A stretch of DNA of 64,000 bases from Tolypocladium sp. Sup5 PDA-1 (lineage: Eukaryota > Ascomycota > Sordariomycetes > Hypocreales > Ophiocordycipitaceae). Numbering within the stretch: position 1 is the first letter of the stretch; each line of letters opens with the position of its first letter. Shown piece after piece: positions 1 through 11,710 of the stretch. The notes beneath the pieces were generated by a model, which saw nothing but the letters and a program-made list of their open reading frames with translations, was not told the origin of the DNA and ran no database searches. The DNA is taken from NCBI GenBank assembly GCA_000750105.3, contig JPHH03000036.1, forward strand, positions 186,001-250,000, given 5' to 3'. A program made the translations under genes and the position numbers.

Positions 1-1222
1 TCATGGAAGCCACGGAGCTGGCCTTGGAGGGCATCGATGCTTTGTCGTACTTGTCGCAGGTGGCGTTCTTGGCCTGCATGCAGTCGTCGGCAATGCAGAT
101 GCTCTGGAGCTCGGCCTTGGTGTCCTTGAGAACGGGCATGGCCGCGGCGCACTTGACGTTGAAGATGGAGTTGATGGCATCGGCGGCGGCGGTAATGTCC
201 TCCTTGGCAACACCGAACGAGGCCGCAGCAAGGCCAACCTGGGTGACAAAGTACGTCACCTGCGCACTGTTGAGGTCCATGAACTTGTGAACCTGTAGTT
301 GCGTGTTAAAGTCTGTACAATGTAGCGGGAACGATTGAATATATAATTTACCTCATACATAGACGTACGTCCGCCATAGGCATCAAAGCCGGTCATTCCC
401 TGCATGGAGCAACCAAGCAACCCGCCGAAGAACTCGTAGAGATGTGTAAGGAGGAAGCTGAGATAATAATAATCGTTAGCAATGACTCTGATGCGTGAGT
501 GGACTTGCCATGTTGGCTCTGCGAGACGTGGATGGAGGGGCCAATTGAAACAACAGCGCAGAATATTGGAATGCCCCACTTTGGTTCTTCATCAGAAGCA
601 ACTGGGGATGCATGAGGTGTTTCCACTGTTGTGCAATTCAACTCTTCACGCCTCGTGTCTGGAACCACCCACGACGTCACCCGGCGCGAGCAGCCAGGCG
701 GTGCCATTGACCACCAGCCAGGGATTTTGTAGAGGCGTCGTTTTCGTGATAAAGACCGTTATCATGATAAATTCAAAAGGTACTCACTATTGCTTCGACG
801 TCTTGTCGTTGGCGGGCATGTTATTCTTCAGGGGCTCGGCACCGCCACCATCCAAGAAGTTGACCGCTTGGGCCTTGCCGCCGACGTTCGTGGACGCCAG
901 CCCGCCACTGAAGTAAGGGGCAAGGTCGACCTTGACTCCATTGACTTCGCCGGGCGCCAGAATACCGGGCACTGCGTTCTTGTTGGGCATCGTGTCTAAG
1001 AGACCCCGTGTAAGTCAGCGGTATCGAATACGGGAGAGCACTAGACTTACAGTTACCAATGACAACGGTGTTGACCAGCAGGGTCAGGAGGGTAGCCTGG
1101 TTCTTGGCCGTGTTCTCCTTGAGCAGCGCCTTGGTGTAGTAGTCGCAGATGGGAGTGTCACTGGGACGCTGGGCGTTGGTGACAGCGGCCGCGGCAACGG
1201 CGAGGGTGGTCGAGAAACGCAT
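1..1222 (-). CDS. Secreted hypothetical protein, 3' end beyond window
   Basis: Four exons on the minus strand fit in phase: 1222-1051, 995-788, 457-352 and 292 to the window edge, so the C-terminus is missing. All introns are GT-AG. The start MRFSTTLAVAAAAVTNAQ is a typical signal peptide followed by a short cysteine-containing segment (ICDYYTKALL). The middle is glycine/alanine-rich (YFSGGLASTNVGGKAQAV), and the last visible exon has three spaced cysteines (VKCAAAM, SICIADDC) and ends in a Ser/Ala-rich stretch. I do not recognise the family. An extracellular or cell-surface role is inferred from the signal peptide only. The second intron (787-458) is unusually long at 330 nt, so an extra small exon inside it cannot be excluded. 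Confidence 0.7.
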
Positions 1223-3540
1223 CTCGGTGAACTTGAGCTAGCTGACTTTTGGATTGTTCGTGTGATGTGGGATCGGGTTTCGTAGTCTATGGATATCCTC
1301 ACAATGTGGCTGTTCGACGAGAGAGATCAAGAAGAAAGAGGCGGTAATAGGGAGCACACTCGGGCAGATGCACCTTATGAAGGGCTCCCCGTCGCCTCGC
1401 GGCCTTTCCCCCCACATTAGCCCTGTCTTGGATCTTAATGAGCGTCCGGATCACCAAGCCTCCGGACGAGGCGACGACTAGGATCCACGAGAGCGCAGTG
1501 CTACGCGAGAGGTGGCACGTCACGCGCGCACGGTACTCGCAGTGCGGCCGTTGCAGGCCCGACGACCAACGCTAACATGGAAGGCAACGTATACGGAATG
1601 AGTACCTCACAGGGCCGGCATAGCTAGGACCGAGATCGAGAAGTGGCCAAGCGCGGGTTTAATTTGGTTTGCCGGCGTTGGTGGGACGTAGTCGGGTAGA
1701 CTTGCGGGGGAGGAGACCTGATTCGGAGCGTCCCAAGGCCTTGGGTTTAGCACTGGGGGAGCAGGTCCTGATACCTACCGTTCTAGGATGAGCTCGGATA
1801 CCTGCGTGAGCACTGTTCAAGCCTCGACTCCGTGCGACGGCCAAGCGCAAGTGTCTCCAGCCGTTGGGTGGCCAATATGAATCCTGGGCTGTCTAACAAA
1901 CGTGGGCGAACGGTTTCTGGATCAACCCATTTCAACTCATCTTCGAATAGAGTTCTTCCAGAATAACTTTCTGCTTTTTGATAATTGATCCCCGTTGTTC
2001 AGTTTACGAAACTCAGATCGTTGAAGACGTGTACATGTCCACATCGGGCAGTCGGGCAGAGCCGACAGCGTATGTACTGCGACATGCAGATGGACCTCGG
2101 ACGGCCAAGACGGGTCGTTCCTTAGCGCGAGCCACTCGAGGCAAATTGATTCCAAAGCAGAGGACTCACCCCGGCAGCTAGAGCTGCACGGCTAGAGGGA
2201 CTGCCCGCAGCTCCAGGTCGATCCTCGCGTGGGAGCTTGGGCCCTGGAGGAGCCACGATGTCTCGAACACGCAGCCGAGCTCCCAAGAGTTGAAGCCCAT
2301 CTGCGTCTTGTTGCAATTGTTTCGCCAATCCTGCTCGTACACATATTCCCTCTTTCTCTCCGCATCCCTATGCCCCTGTCGTGGCTCTTGTTTGCCCCGT
2401 CATACTTTGTACACGCGACTTACAAACGACGTATAATTAAGCCAAGCCCCCGATCGAGACCCATGCAATTGGTCCAGCGTCCGGACCCCAGCCCAGATCC
2501 CGCTTCCCCACATCAAATGTCCTCGCCGACAGGGGACGCAGCTTGACGACGCTGCGCAGCCAATGGCCTCGAGCGAGTTGGCAATCACCACGGCCCTGGA
2601 TGACATCAAAGACTCTGAGCGTGGCCGCCAGAGACACCGACCACCCGCTAGCCGCTCGGATGGGTCGCTCGCCGCCCGCCCTGCAGCTAGCCCAGCCTCC
2701 CCGGATGGTGTAGCTTCCGGCGGCTTCTGGCGTTCCCGCGAAAGCTAGCGCTGGCTTGTTCTCTTTTTGCCCGAGCCCAATGGCCGCCTGCGAATTGGAT
2801 TGACCGCGACGCGGTTCGTCGAGATGGGAGCTTTGAATGGGTGACAGCGTCGGGAAGATCCTCTTTTTATTTACCGACGATGTCATCGGGGCCTAGAACG
2901 ACGACGTTTCTTCGGGTGTCGCTCGTGTTTCCTCCCCGAGCGTTCTGGCGGAGATGTTGGAGGCCAGAGCTCAACTTGCATGCTTATTGTGGAAACACCA
3001 CAAGTGAAGAGTCTGTATGAAGTAGTCATCAAGTACCAAGAAAAGGGGCAAATAGGCAACCAAACTAGCAATCTGGTTGCTTTTGTCCGAACTTTTTCAG
3101 GGGCGAAATGCTGAATTGCATCCTAGTCAAACGCCGTTTGTCAGCGCGCCGTTTGATGCCATAGACCAACAGCTACCCTCATGCGGAAGAAGCTTCGACA
3201 AACGAAATCTATCGAAAACACACGAATGTGGGAGTTCGCAGACTGGAATCCATGAATCGCCAGACAAGGTACCGTCATCTTGCCGGCAATGGTACGTGTC
3301 CCCAGAGGACGTCGCCTCCTGATAATATAGATCAAAACATGCCTCGTCCGAGGCACACGATTGTCCATCCGAAAAGAGCGCACCCACGAATTCAACATCA
3401 TACACCGCATATTCGAGCCGCACGGTACGACGCCAAAGATGACTTTTCTGTCTTCCTGTTGCCATATCCGAGAATATGAATCGAGCAAGTCGTACACAAT
3501 GTCCAGAAGAGCCCACCTTTTCGATTTGAAAAGCCCTACC
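1223..3540. other. Intergenic stretch, no supported gene
   Basis: Short overlapping ORFs occur on both strands but none has a recognisable domain, splice pattern or codon use like the neighbouring genes. The right end may contain unrecognisable remains of the FAD-oxidase relic that follows. Confidence 0.5.
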
Positions 3541-4914
3541 CGAAACGAGCATTCGTTTCAAAGGTCGAGAAACCATCGGCAAACCCCTCGCACCGAAACA
3601 TCTATTGCTCGGGGATGCTCCCGACCGGGTCGGCCCTTCTCCTGCCGGCCCATCGCTCGTGGATAGTGTCGTTGAGGGGCTTCAAGGTTTCTCCAACGCA
3701 GCCCCATCCTCGACGTCCTGCATCACGAAGCCTCCCATAACCCCAGCAACCTCGTCGGGCTCTCCCTCGCCGGGCACTGGGTTAGGCGACATGCTTGCTA
3801 GATAATGATAGCCAGAGACTCATTTGTCCATCAGTTCGGAGAACTGAGAAAGAACATATGCAACGGTCTCAAATGCAGGGTCGCAAACCACATGGCAAAG
3901 GCTATCTTGGGGGGACGGGTGAGTCTTCTGCGTAATGGAGGTGATGACTCCAAATGTCAGGCCGCCTCCCTGGTGCTCGTTAGTTGTGTTGACAGGTCTG
4001 AAGTATGTAGGATAAGACTTACTCCATGCATGGCCAGAAGAGGTCGGCGTGCTGGTCCTCGTTGATCGCGATAATGTCCCCGCCAGGAGTTACAATCTCC
4101 ATTTCGAGGACATTGGCCGCTACCAGTCCATATCTCGAAGCAATAACGCGATGGCCACCACCCGTCAGGTAGCCGGAAATGCCGACACTCTTTCCTCCAC
4201 CACCAACAATCGTCTGGCCATGCTTTGCGGTTGCGGCGTAAATATCGTACATTTGAGTACCACCGCCGACGGTGACTGCGTTGCCGGCAAATATCTTGCC
4301 TGATCCTGCAAGCTTATACTCGTCGGCATGGTACACAATCTTATTCATGTGATGAGTCCAGATGGAGAGGGCGCCTAGGGCAATCGAGCGGCCAAGATCA
4401 CCATGCCCCGTGCTTTTGACGACGACCCTGACATTATGCTCGCGGGCTTTCGTACAATGGTTAGTTCTTCAGTATTCTACTTGAAGCAACTGGAGGGGGA
4501 GCTTACCAAATTTAAGGGCTGTTTGAACATGTTCAGGCGTCGTGCTATTCACCACCAACGGCAGGTAGGGTAACCTGAGGACGTGCAGGGAAACTGAGGA
4601 TCAGGGAGGCAAGTGCCGTTGGTGAATTGCTCCCACATAACGGATACAGGATTTGACGCATGGTACTCAAACGAGCTCCAATCTGCGCTCAGCTTCGTGC
4701 ATTTCTCGGCGTCAAAAGTCAGCTGTCCCTGGTGACAGACTGCTGCCGGCGGCGCTGGACTCAACAGCTGCCCGCCAAGAATTGAGTTGAGGTGGTTCCA
4801 AGTGTCTGTGGAAGGCCAGCCCTCTGATCCCGGATACGCCTTGCAGCTCTGGCTTGAGGCAGGGCCGCCTATCGCCGTCAGCGATGCGAGGAGGAAGGCC
4901 TCTCATCGACAAAA
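3541..4914 (-). pseudogene. Decayed FAD-linked oxidase (berberine-bridge type)
   Basis: Read on the minus strand this is a secreted BBE-like flavoprotein. An N-terminal segment with CKAYPGSEGW and LLSPAPPAAVCH is followed by FAD-binding-4 sequence (KSTGHGDLGRS, then VGGGGKSVGISGYLTGGGH and SRYGL). The family normally has about 500-600 residues, oxidises small molecules with covalently bound FAD and often sits in secondary-metabolite loci. Lesions are visible. The signal-peptide frame lacks an ATG (the ATG near 4900 is one base out). A one-base loss near 4572 separates the first block from YLPLVVNSTTPEHV. A TGA at 3822-3820 interrupts MDK/VSGYHYLASM, and a further frame change follows near 3690 before LKPLNDTIHERWAG. 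The expected C-terminal substrate region cannot be followed below about 3560. Introns near 4506-4447 and 4016 are still recognisable. Several independent breaks make assembly error unlikely. Confidence 0.8.
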
Positions 4915-5556
4915 GTTACGGCATTTCTAAATTGGAGTCAAAGTCCATGGCTACATCAAATATTCTGTCCATTTCAAAAGGAAAAGACGCTCGGGATGTG
5001 ACAGTCGTTTTATTGTGAGCGTCAAAGGTACAGTCATTCAGGGCGTGCTGGCCAGGTTGTGGTCCTTGCGAGGTCGTGGCTTACTGTCCGCCAAACAACG
5101 AGCCCAACGTGATCTCGGATACATCACATTATGACAACACTCGCCTGATCGCATTTATTTACTGGCTGCCTCGGCAAGTTGTTTGAATTCATTCGTGGCG
5201 TATCGATACTGCAGACGCAGGGGTGGACGGAGCGACACCGAGCTCGAGAGGAAAGCAAGGCATGCAAGAAAGACTCAGCTTGACACGACACACCTCCAGA
5301 AGCGGACGCATTGGATAGAATTCCTGTCAGACAATAGCAACATATGTAAAGCAGCGAAATTCCTGGACCCAAGAGCCGCGTCGGCGTTTGGCAAATCTCA
5401 GAATTGGAACAAGTGGCCCAGAAGAACGAGAGGTTTCCCATCTTTGTTGGTGAGCATTTCAGCATGCCTTCCCCTTGCGTTGTCCACCTTGCGCATATAA
5501 ATAGGAAATGCTTAACCGTCTCAGGTGCTTGACCTTGCCAATTGGCACGCACATTG
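4915..5556. other. Intergenic: head of oxidase relic to 3' end of GTPase gene
   Basis: No coding signal is supported. A long open frame overlapping the 3' end of the GTPase gene is a shadow frame. Confidence 0.5.
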
Positions 5557-8500
5557 TCACGATGACTTCCGCTCAGTGCCGGCAACGGCAGCTGTAAAAC
5601 CCACCAAAGTCTCGTCCTGAGCTTCGTTCCCCTTTTCAGCGCAAGATCGACCCAGCTGTTCTGTCTGTGTCCTGAGACCTTTGATCTTAGCCAGCGCTTC
5701 ACGCACTTGAACTTGCCGTCTTGCATCCGCCACCGGATCTGCGTGTGGCCTATGAGTGTTTTCGGGGCCAAGAGCAGAGTCCACATCCGTTTTTATGAGT
5801 CTAATAACGTGGCTAAACATGTCCAAAAGTCCTCTCTCTGTTTGCTGAAGAATAGTGTGGATGCGATCCGAGATCAAAGCGCACAGGGTTGGAAACAAGA
5901 TGCCGTCGGTTATGCGACCCTGGACAATGTCTCTTTGGCGTTGGGCTTTTCCTGGCCCTATTTGAGGCGAGATTAATTATCGAGGATCAAGGTCACACTT
6001 AAGCGTGAAACACGTCATGGAATACTCAACTTACCCCATTGGTTCACAGCATGCCGATAGGTTGGTACCATCTGATCGAGAATGAAGGACGTGTAGTTCG
6101 ACTCAGACGCATACCGACGAGTGAGACTAATGCGAAAGTATCAGTTACGCAACGACAGAAAGTTGGCCGGTGCTGGCAATATCGTTGTAGCCCGTACCTC
6201 ACTTCACGTGCGAAGTCTTCCTTCGACAGATTTAGTTTATACTCGACGTCTTTGATTCTGGAGTTTACTCCATCTTCAAGCGAAGTATAAAACTCTGGGG
6301 GAGCTGAAGCTAAATGAAAGGTCAACCGACTGTCATGAAGACTAAAGGTAGACATGGGAGCCTTACAGGTGAGTGTAGTTCTCAGGCCTGTCAGATGGCG
6401 CTCAAGAGACTCAAGTAAGCACCCGAAAACTGCTGGGAGCTCTTGTTCTTCGACGATGTCCCATTGCATGTCCAGTTCAGTGCGCATCTTCCAAATGATT
6501 TTGGCGTTCCAGTTTTGGCGCCCTTGTTTGACAGTCTCGTGATCGCCGTCGTTGTGGCACCACGCATCAAACTGACCTAGTGGCAGAAAGGTCAGTAAGC
6601 AAAGAACGTGGTGTTTGAAGGTTCGTCTAAGCGTACTCCAATGCCACTGAAATAAATTTTGTCAGTAATTGAAAGATGAAATGCTCAGGGTCGACACCGT
6701 CAGCTTACATCTTTTCTATCGTGCCATTTTAACCCTTCAGCCGCCGCAGCATCCTGCCAGAATGGATGTCTTTCTACAACATGATGTCAGAGGTGTGACT
6801 CTCGTAACTTCATCACAATTTAGCTTACCTGAAAACTTAAGTATCTGTTCGTCGAAACACAAATGGATGTTCTTCGTTAGCTTCCTTATTGCCTCAGCCG
6901 CACCATCAGCCTATTAGTACGAGCTTGGTTAGTTGTCAGAGGTTCAAACCCTCGGAACCACGAGAAGCTAACCGTTTCTTCTAGTCTCACACGGATTGTG
7001 TGCCGCGATTCCTGCGAAACAGTACGCTCCTCCTGTTCGGTGCATAGGCTGCTGATTCGTAAATCGAGAGAATTCAAGAGGCTAAAGAGTGACGATTGCA
7101 GAAAATGCCTAGCCTCTCGGAATTGCGCGTCTGCCGTGATTGTGTGACAGAATTTACGAAGTTCCGGGATGCCGCTCGACAAGACGGAATCGGTATTGCC
7201 TTTTCGCGAATGTTCTTGGTACATTCTATTTGAGACGCAGAAAACATCCAATCTGCCGTTGGGGACTTTGGCGGCATATGCATTCCGCAGACCTTGCTTG
7301 ACATGGTCGTTTCGAGCTTCGATTAGCAAAAGTTTTCGCCTGTACCACTTTCTGTTAGACTCCGTATTGTTTGGACCGTGCGGAAAATTCATGGTACTTC
7401 AGCTTCAGGCTCTTCTTTTGTGCCCTGTCCCCGGTATGCTTTGCATCTGCAATGTCCCTCTCGATCTGGTCAATGACAGAAGGGTTCAGTCGCTTGTCAG
7501 GACCGCAAAACTCCTGTCTGGCACTTTCCAGATCAATATCCTGAAACTTTTAGCGCTGTCTTATATTTGAAGTGTGTGAATATCCTTACTTCGGTTTTCG
7601 TGCATATGACGGCGATGCTCAAGGCCTTGGCCCCTGACTTCTCCAATTCTAGGGGGACATGGCGGGAAAGAACCGAAAACAAGGACGTCTTCAGCGACTG
7701 GTCCGTAATAGCACGGGAGATATTTGCGACAACGAAGACGCTGTTGCATTTCATCAGGTAGACTTGTGTTGCCCTGACTCTTGCCAGATTAGTATCTTGT
7801 AGGCCTAGATTGTTATATGAGCTTCCTGCCATTGAATCATGATGCTTCTTATTATGAAACCCACCGGGCAAGTCGGCAAGCACCACGCCTGTCTTAAGAA
7901 TCTGTGCGTTGAGATAGATTCTGCCAAGTTTCGAATTAGAAGCAGCGCCTACTAATACTCAGTGCGAAACACTTACCGGATGACTTTCGTAAATGGCCAA
8001 TATTTGTCGTCCATAAAAGTTTTAGTTTCGTTGTAGCATTCTTGCGAGGTGCTTGCGGTGCTTTGCCAGATTCCTTCCTGAACGCCATCAGGCCACTGAA
8101 TCTCATGGGACCATTCGATCAACTGTCCTTTGATCTTTTCAAAGGCTCCATCAGTCATATCCCGGAGAAACTGCTCGTTAAACTGTCCGTGATGTTTAAA
8201 AGCTGCCTCCAGAGCTGACCACGCCTGAAGAGACTCCACTTGGCATCTTTCGTAGTCGTCTCGCGATGTCTCATCTGAGTTCATGACAGGGAGATACAGC
8301 TGGCGGTAGTTCCAGAGAAACTCGGATAAGACGTCCTCAATCTCAAATTTTGACAAATATTGTACCTCGATAGAGATAGGTGCCGTATGATGGGGCTTCT
8401 TCTGTCGGTATTCAGTTACAACCGATGTGCAGGCAGAGCCGGTGTCTCCCTGAAATGACTTGTCAGTTCTAATGGCTGAGATTAGATCATTGAATACTAA

Positions 8501-9670
8501 CAGTCTTTGCAAGTCCTGGAAAGTGAAGGAGCGAGTTGATAAGACTGCTCTTGCCTGCAAGACTTAGCGCGACATCTCCAGTTTTCAATCGGTTGCTTAC
8601 TTGCCTTGTCCTGAATCTCCGAGAACAGCGATAGTTCTGGTGTCAGAACCGTGAAAGGCACATAGTCCCTTGGCGTCTTCAAGAAGAGCATCTAACGCGC
8701 TGTCCCGAACCAGAGGGCTGAGGCTCATCGTCTCTACCGTCCTGTTGGCAACTTCGATACCTTTCTGGAGCGTAGCCTGGAAGGCGCTCGTAAAAAATGG
8801 ATGTTGTGGCGCCTCTTCATCGAGGACATCGTAGGGGACAGGCGCGGCAATAGACTCGGGGGGGATGGCTGGAAGGTCGGATTGGCTTCGAGCACGTGTG
8901 ATATGGTTTGCCTCGTCGGGTTTCTGCTGTGACGTCGTAACAGGAAGAGAGTTGCCGGCTGGGACTGAAGTTCCATTTATCGCAGGTCCAGACCAAGATT
9001 TTCTTGACAAGCGCTTTCCCGTCATTGGGACCGGACTCAACGTCGGCATAAAAGGGAACAAAATTGGTGGAATGTCTGGTTCAGGCGAGATGCGATGCTG
9101 AGGCGAGATGCGATGCTCAGGCTTCAAGGAAGGCAAGGGCGTGACGTTGTGGAGCCAGCGGAACGACATGCTTGTCTCATTGCCAAATTGGTATGCTTTT
9201 AAGGCGGGCTGTTTGCATTGTTGAAGTCCTGGGGTCGCGTCACTGGTGTTTGTACCAGACAGAGAAGGCTGCGAGGTGAGACGAAAGATTGGCGGTTGAG
9301 TCGGCAAAGAGATCTGCTGCAGGGAGGCTTCCGACTCCCTGGCTTGCTGGCCACCAGGATAGTTGGCAGACAAGCTTTTAGGTCGCTTGTCTTCTTCAAC
9401 CGATGTCAAGGGGAGCTCAGCTGAAGACTCGATGGCTGTGTTGGGGGATTCGCTGGAGCGGAGCAGGGGAACAGCGTCGGTCAATTGACGAGATGATGGC
9501 GAGTCGATCTCGCTAAGAGACTGAATCCACCCATCTCCAAACGTGAACGGGGGTGAATGTCCTGGCGCTGTCGTTTGTTGAGGTGTCAGACGACTGGTGG
9601 ATCGGTCGTCTTGGTCACCTGTACCGTTGATAGGTACTTGTGGGAGACCATGCGTGAAATTGAATGCCAT
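5557..9670 (-). CDS. Large dynamin/SLIP-GC-like GTPase
   Basis: Thirteen exons join in phase to 1138 residues: 9670-8605, 8554-8502, 8449-7977, 7920-7865, 7804-7590, 7540-7398, 7351-6973, 6910-6829, 6773-6709, 6646-6367, 6309-6198, 6126-6035, 5957-5557. The first 330 residues are a low-complexity Ser/Pro-rich tail. The GTPase signature follows: P-loop GDSGQGKSS (~351-359), a switch region GDTGSACTSV, G3 ADLPG (~545-549) followed by LQDTNLARVRAT, and G4-like ICTKTE (~616-621). The rest is long and helical. The arrangement matches the nuclear GTPase SLIP-GC group within the dynamin-N superfamily. The fungal members have no settled function, and GTP-driven self-assembly is inference from the family. 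Intron 1 is a GC-AG intron (8604-8555) inside the P-loop codons. The introns at 7864-7805 and 6366-6310 are multiples of three without stops, so retention would stay in frame. ATG 9670 lies in AAACAATGG. Confidence 0.85.
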
Positions 9671-10637
9671 TGTTTTATTGAGCAGGTTGATTGCTGATGT
9701 GATATTGGAATGCCTTAACGACCGAGGTAAATTGTGAGGGACCTGCCGAGTATATACTGCAAGGCTTCTGGAACTCGTCAAATGGAGTTGCTGCGCCACT
9801 ATGCATGTTGGTTTGCAATGTCGACAAGCTCCCTCTCGCACTGGAGAATCTGCACTCATGCAGCCAATAGCTGCAAACGTCTAGGCGCCGCTTCCGTGGA
9901 GCCTTGCCTCCACCGTCTCATCGCTTCCATCCTGCAGCTCAACCCTGACAGGGGCGGAGATGAGCTGTACAGTTTGCGACGGGGTGGGTGCCTTGCCGCT
10001 GTAGCTGTGTGGCTCTGGATGTCAGATTCTGCCTCGGGGCCGCACAAGAGCTGCAGGCCGCATGACCCCTCCCGCATCTGATCCTGTAGACGTTTCGGGA
10101 GGCCCGTTAAGTAAGGTGGGCAGGACAAGATATGTCTCGTACGTTTCCATTCGCTAAATTGGTCTGGAGGGTGGAGGACCTATGAAGCAGGACTGGCATG
10201 CATGCGTTGGCGGTTGCATTCTCTCACAGCTGAGACGGTTCCAACCCGAGAACTCCGCCCAGGCAGTATCCACCCAGATTTTGATGATGATAATATAGTC
10301 TCTATTCTCTGAGGGGAGAAATAGCCTGTTTGTGCTAAGTGAGTCCCTAGGTGTGTGAGGTTGGTTGCTATAGCTAGAACGAAGGTGTGAGGATCTACGC
10401 ACCCTACTTATATTGCGGTCGTTTACACGACTTATGCGCTGCTCAGCTCGCAACCGTTGAACTGCTTGCGAGTTGAGCAGGAGTTCACGAAAAATATACT
10501 TGACTTGACGCACAGATTGGCCTTGTCTAGGCCGATGAAGCAGCTCGGCATCCTCTTCACTGCGCTGCTGGGTGCCAGCTCACACGAAGCCGGGTCCATT
10601 CCCTCAGCACAGCCAAAAAGAAAATCGTCGTCCCAGA
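9671..10637. other. Upstream region of the GTPase gene, no gene seen
   Basis: It contains only short ORFs without domains. The first few hundred bases are presumably the promoter of the minus-strand GTPase gene. Confidence 0.5.
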
Positions 10638-11177
10638 TCAATCCCCAGTGTGTGTCTGATGTGGCTGGCTAGGGGTGGCCAACGTGCCGAAGAATGGCCT
10701 ACACCATCTCGTACGCCCGACGCATGAACTGTTCTTCCAAGGCTTACCCCAGCCATGGTAGATCATACCCTTGGTCGTATCTCTCTGCTCTTGTAGCTCG
10801 ATCTGCCTCTCCGGGTGTTTCTCCTGGCTCTTTGGTAGCCAGCAAAATTGCAGCTCGATAGTATCCATGTCCTGGGGCGAGGGGAGAGATGGCGTCCTGC
10901 CGAGGTACTTTAGCCCGAAGTACCCTTTCGACCACCACTTATGTAGTGATTGGCCCAATGAGAGCATATTCCCACACCCAGAGGAGACAATATGCACGGC
11001 CAGCCTGATGCCATCTATGGAAATGTGGTCGTCGGGGAGCTCAATGTGGAGGAAGGACTCCCAGTTCGGGAGGAGGTCGTCGTGCTCGCGGTACTCGTCC
11101 GCCAGGTAGGACGAGGCCGGCGGTGCGCCGCACATCTGGTGGGGGATGGTAGAGGAGATAGTATGTAAGGTTCTCAT
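10638..11177 (-). CDS. Hypothetical protein, 179 residues
   Basis: A single open frame begins MRTLHTISSTIPHQMC and includes the acidic stretch LADEYREHDDLLPNWESF. It continues with WWSKGYFGLKYLGRTPSLP and QFCWLPKSQEKHPERQIEL. The amino-acid composition looks protein-like (several Trp, balanced charges), unlike the surrounding noise ORFs. I do not recognise the family. The C-terminal 30 residues (Arg/Trp/Cys-rich) read poorly, so the true 3' end may be spliced or the copy may be truncated. No signal peptide or membrane segment is visible. It lies between the GTPase and the broken carboxypeptidase in the accessory block, on the same strand. Confidence 0.4.
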   Translation of the reverse strand: MRTLHTISSTIPHQMCGAPPASSYLADEYREHDDLLPNWESFLHIELPDDHISIDGIRLAVHIVSSGCGNMLSLGQSLHKWWSKGYFGLKYLGRTPSLPSPQDMDTIELQFCWLPKSQEKHPERQIELQEQRDTTKGMIYHGWGKPWKNSSCVGRTRWCRPFFGTLATPSQPHQTHTGD

Positions 11178-11425
11178 CTTGGATAATGGTAGATGTCTGA
11201 ATGGTCGAGTAGAGGTGTAGAGGCTCGAGTGAATAAAGGGGACGGAATGAGGTGCAGGACCATAAAGCCTTGACCAGTATTTCTGGTTGAGATAAAGATG
11301 AAGAAGAAAAGAACTAAGAAAGCAGATTTGAGCTGGAATAAAGGCAGGTATTTATATGTGCTGGACTGGCTGCCTAAGTCGCGCAAGTCAACGGTTCGCG
11401 AAGCAAGTTGTGAGTGAATCACGGT

Positions 11426-11710
11426 GGCTCAACAACTCGCAAAGCAAACGACCGAAATCCGGTTTTTTGTACAATGGCCGCTCCGATTGAAGGAATACCG
11501 CGCCAAACAGCTCGTTTGCAGACAGATACTTGTGAGGGAGTCCTTTGTACTTCGTGACATGCAATCTATTCATTGCCCCTTGTCGTTTGCGTTCCCAATT
11601 GTTTCCCACGACCACGATACTTGTCGCTCTATTCACTTTCTGAATGCCATGAGTGAATGACAAGTGCAAAACAATGGGCTGGTTCTACAGGTTGAAGAGG
11701 GGCAGTAGGG
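11426..11710. repeat. Left copy of a diverged direct repeat
   Basis: About 285 bp, abutting the carboxypeptidase stop codon. It aligns over its whole length, same orientation, with 13811-14118. Shared blocks include ACGACCGAAATC, ACAATGGCCGCTC, AGCTCGTTTGCAGACAGATA and ACTTGTCGCTCTATTCACTT. The copies differ by many substitutions and small indels, so the duplication is old. Confidence 0.75.

Noticed and set aside
2437..2886. 149-codon minus-strand frame in the left intergenic region
   Set aside because: It has an ATG start and moderate length but no domain, no splice logic, and composition like the flanking noncoding DNA.
5124..5786. 220-codon frame on the minus strand at the end of the GTPase gene
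   Set aside because: It overlaps the last GTPase exon in another frame. The GTPase frame has continuous splice-supported coding sequence, and this one has no domain.
6935..6965. tRNA T-arm-like sequence GGTTCAAACCCTCGGAACC
   Set aside because: It lies in a GTPase intron and exon edge. No acceptor stem, D-arm or anticodon arm can be formed around it.
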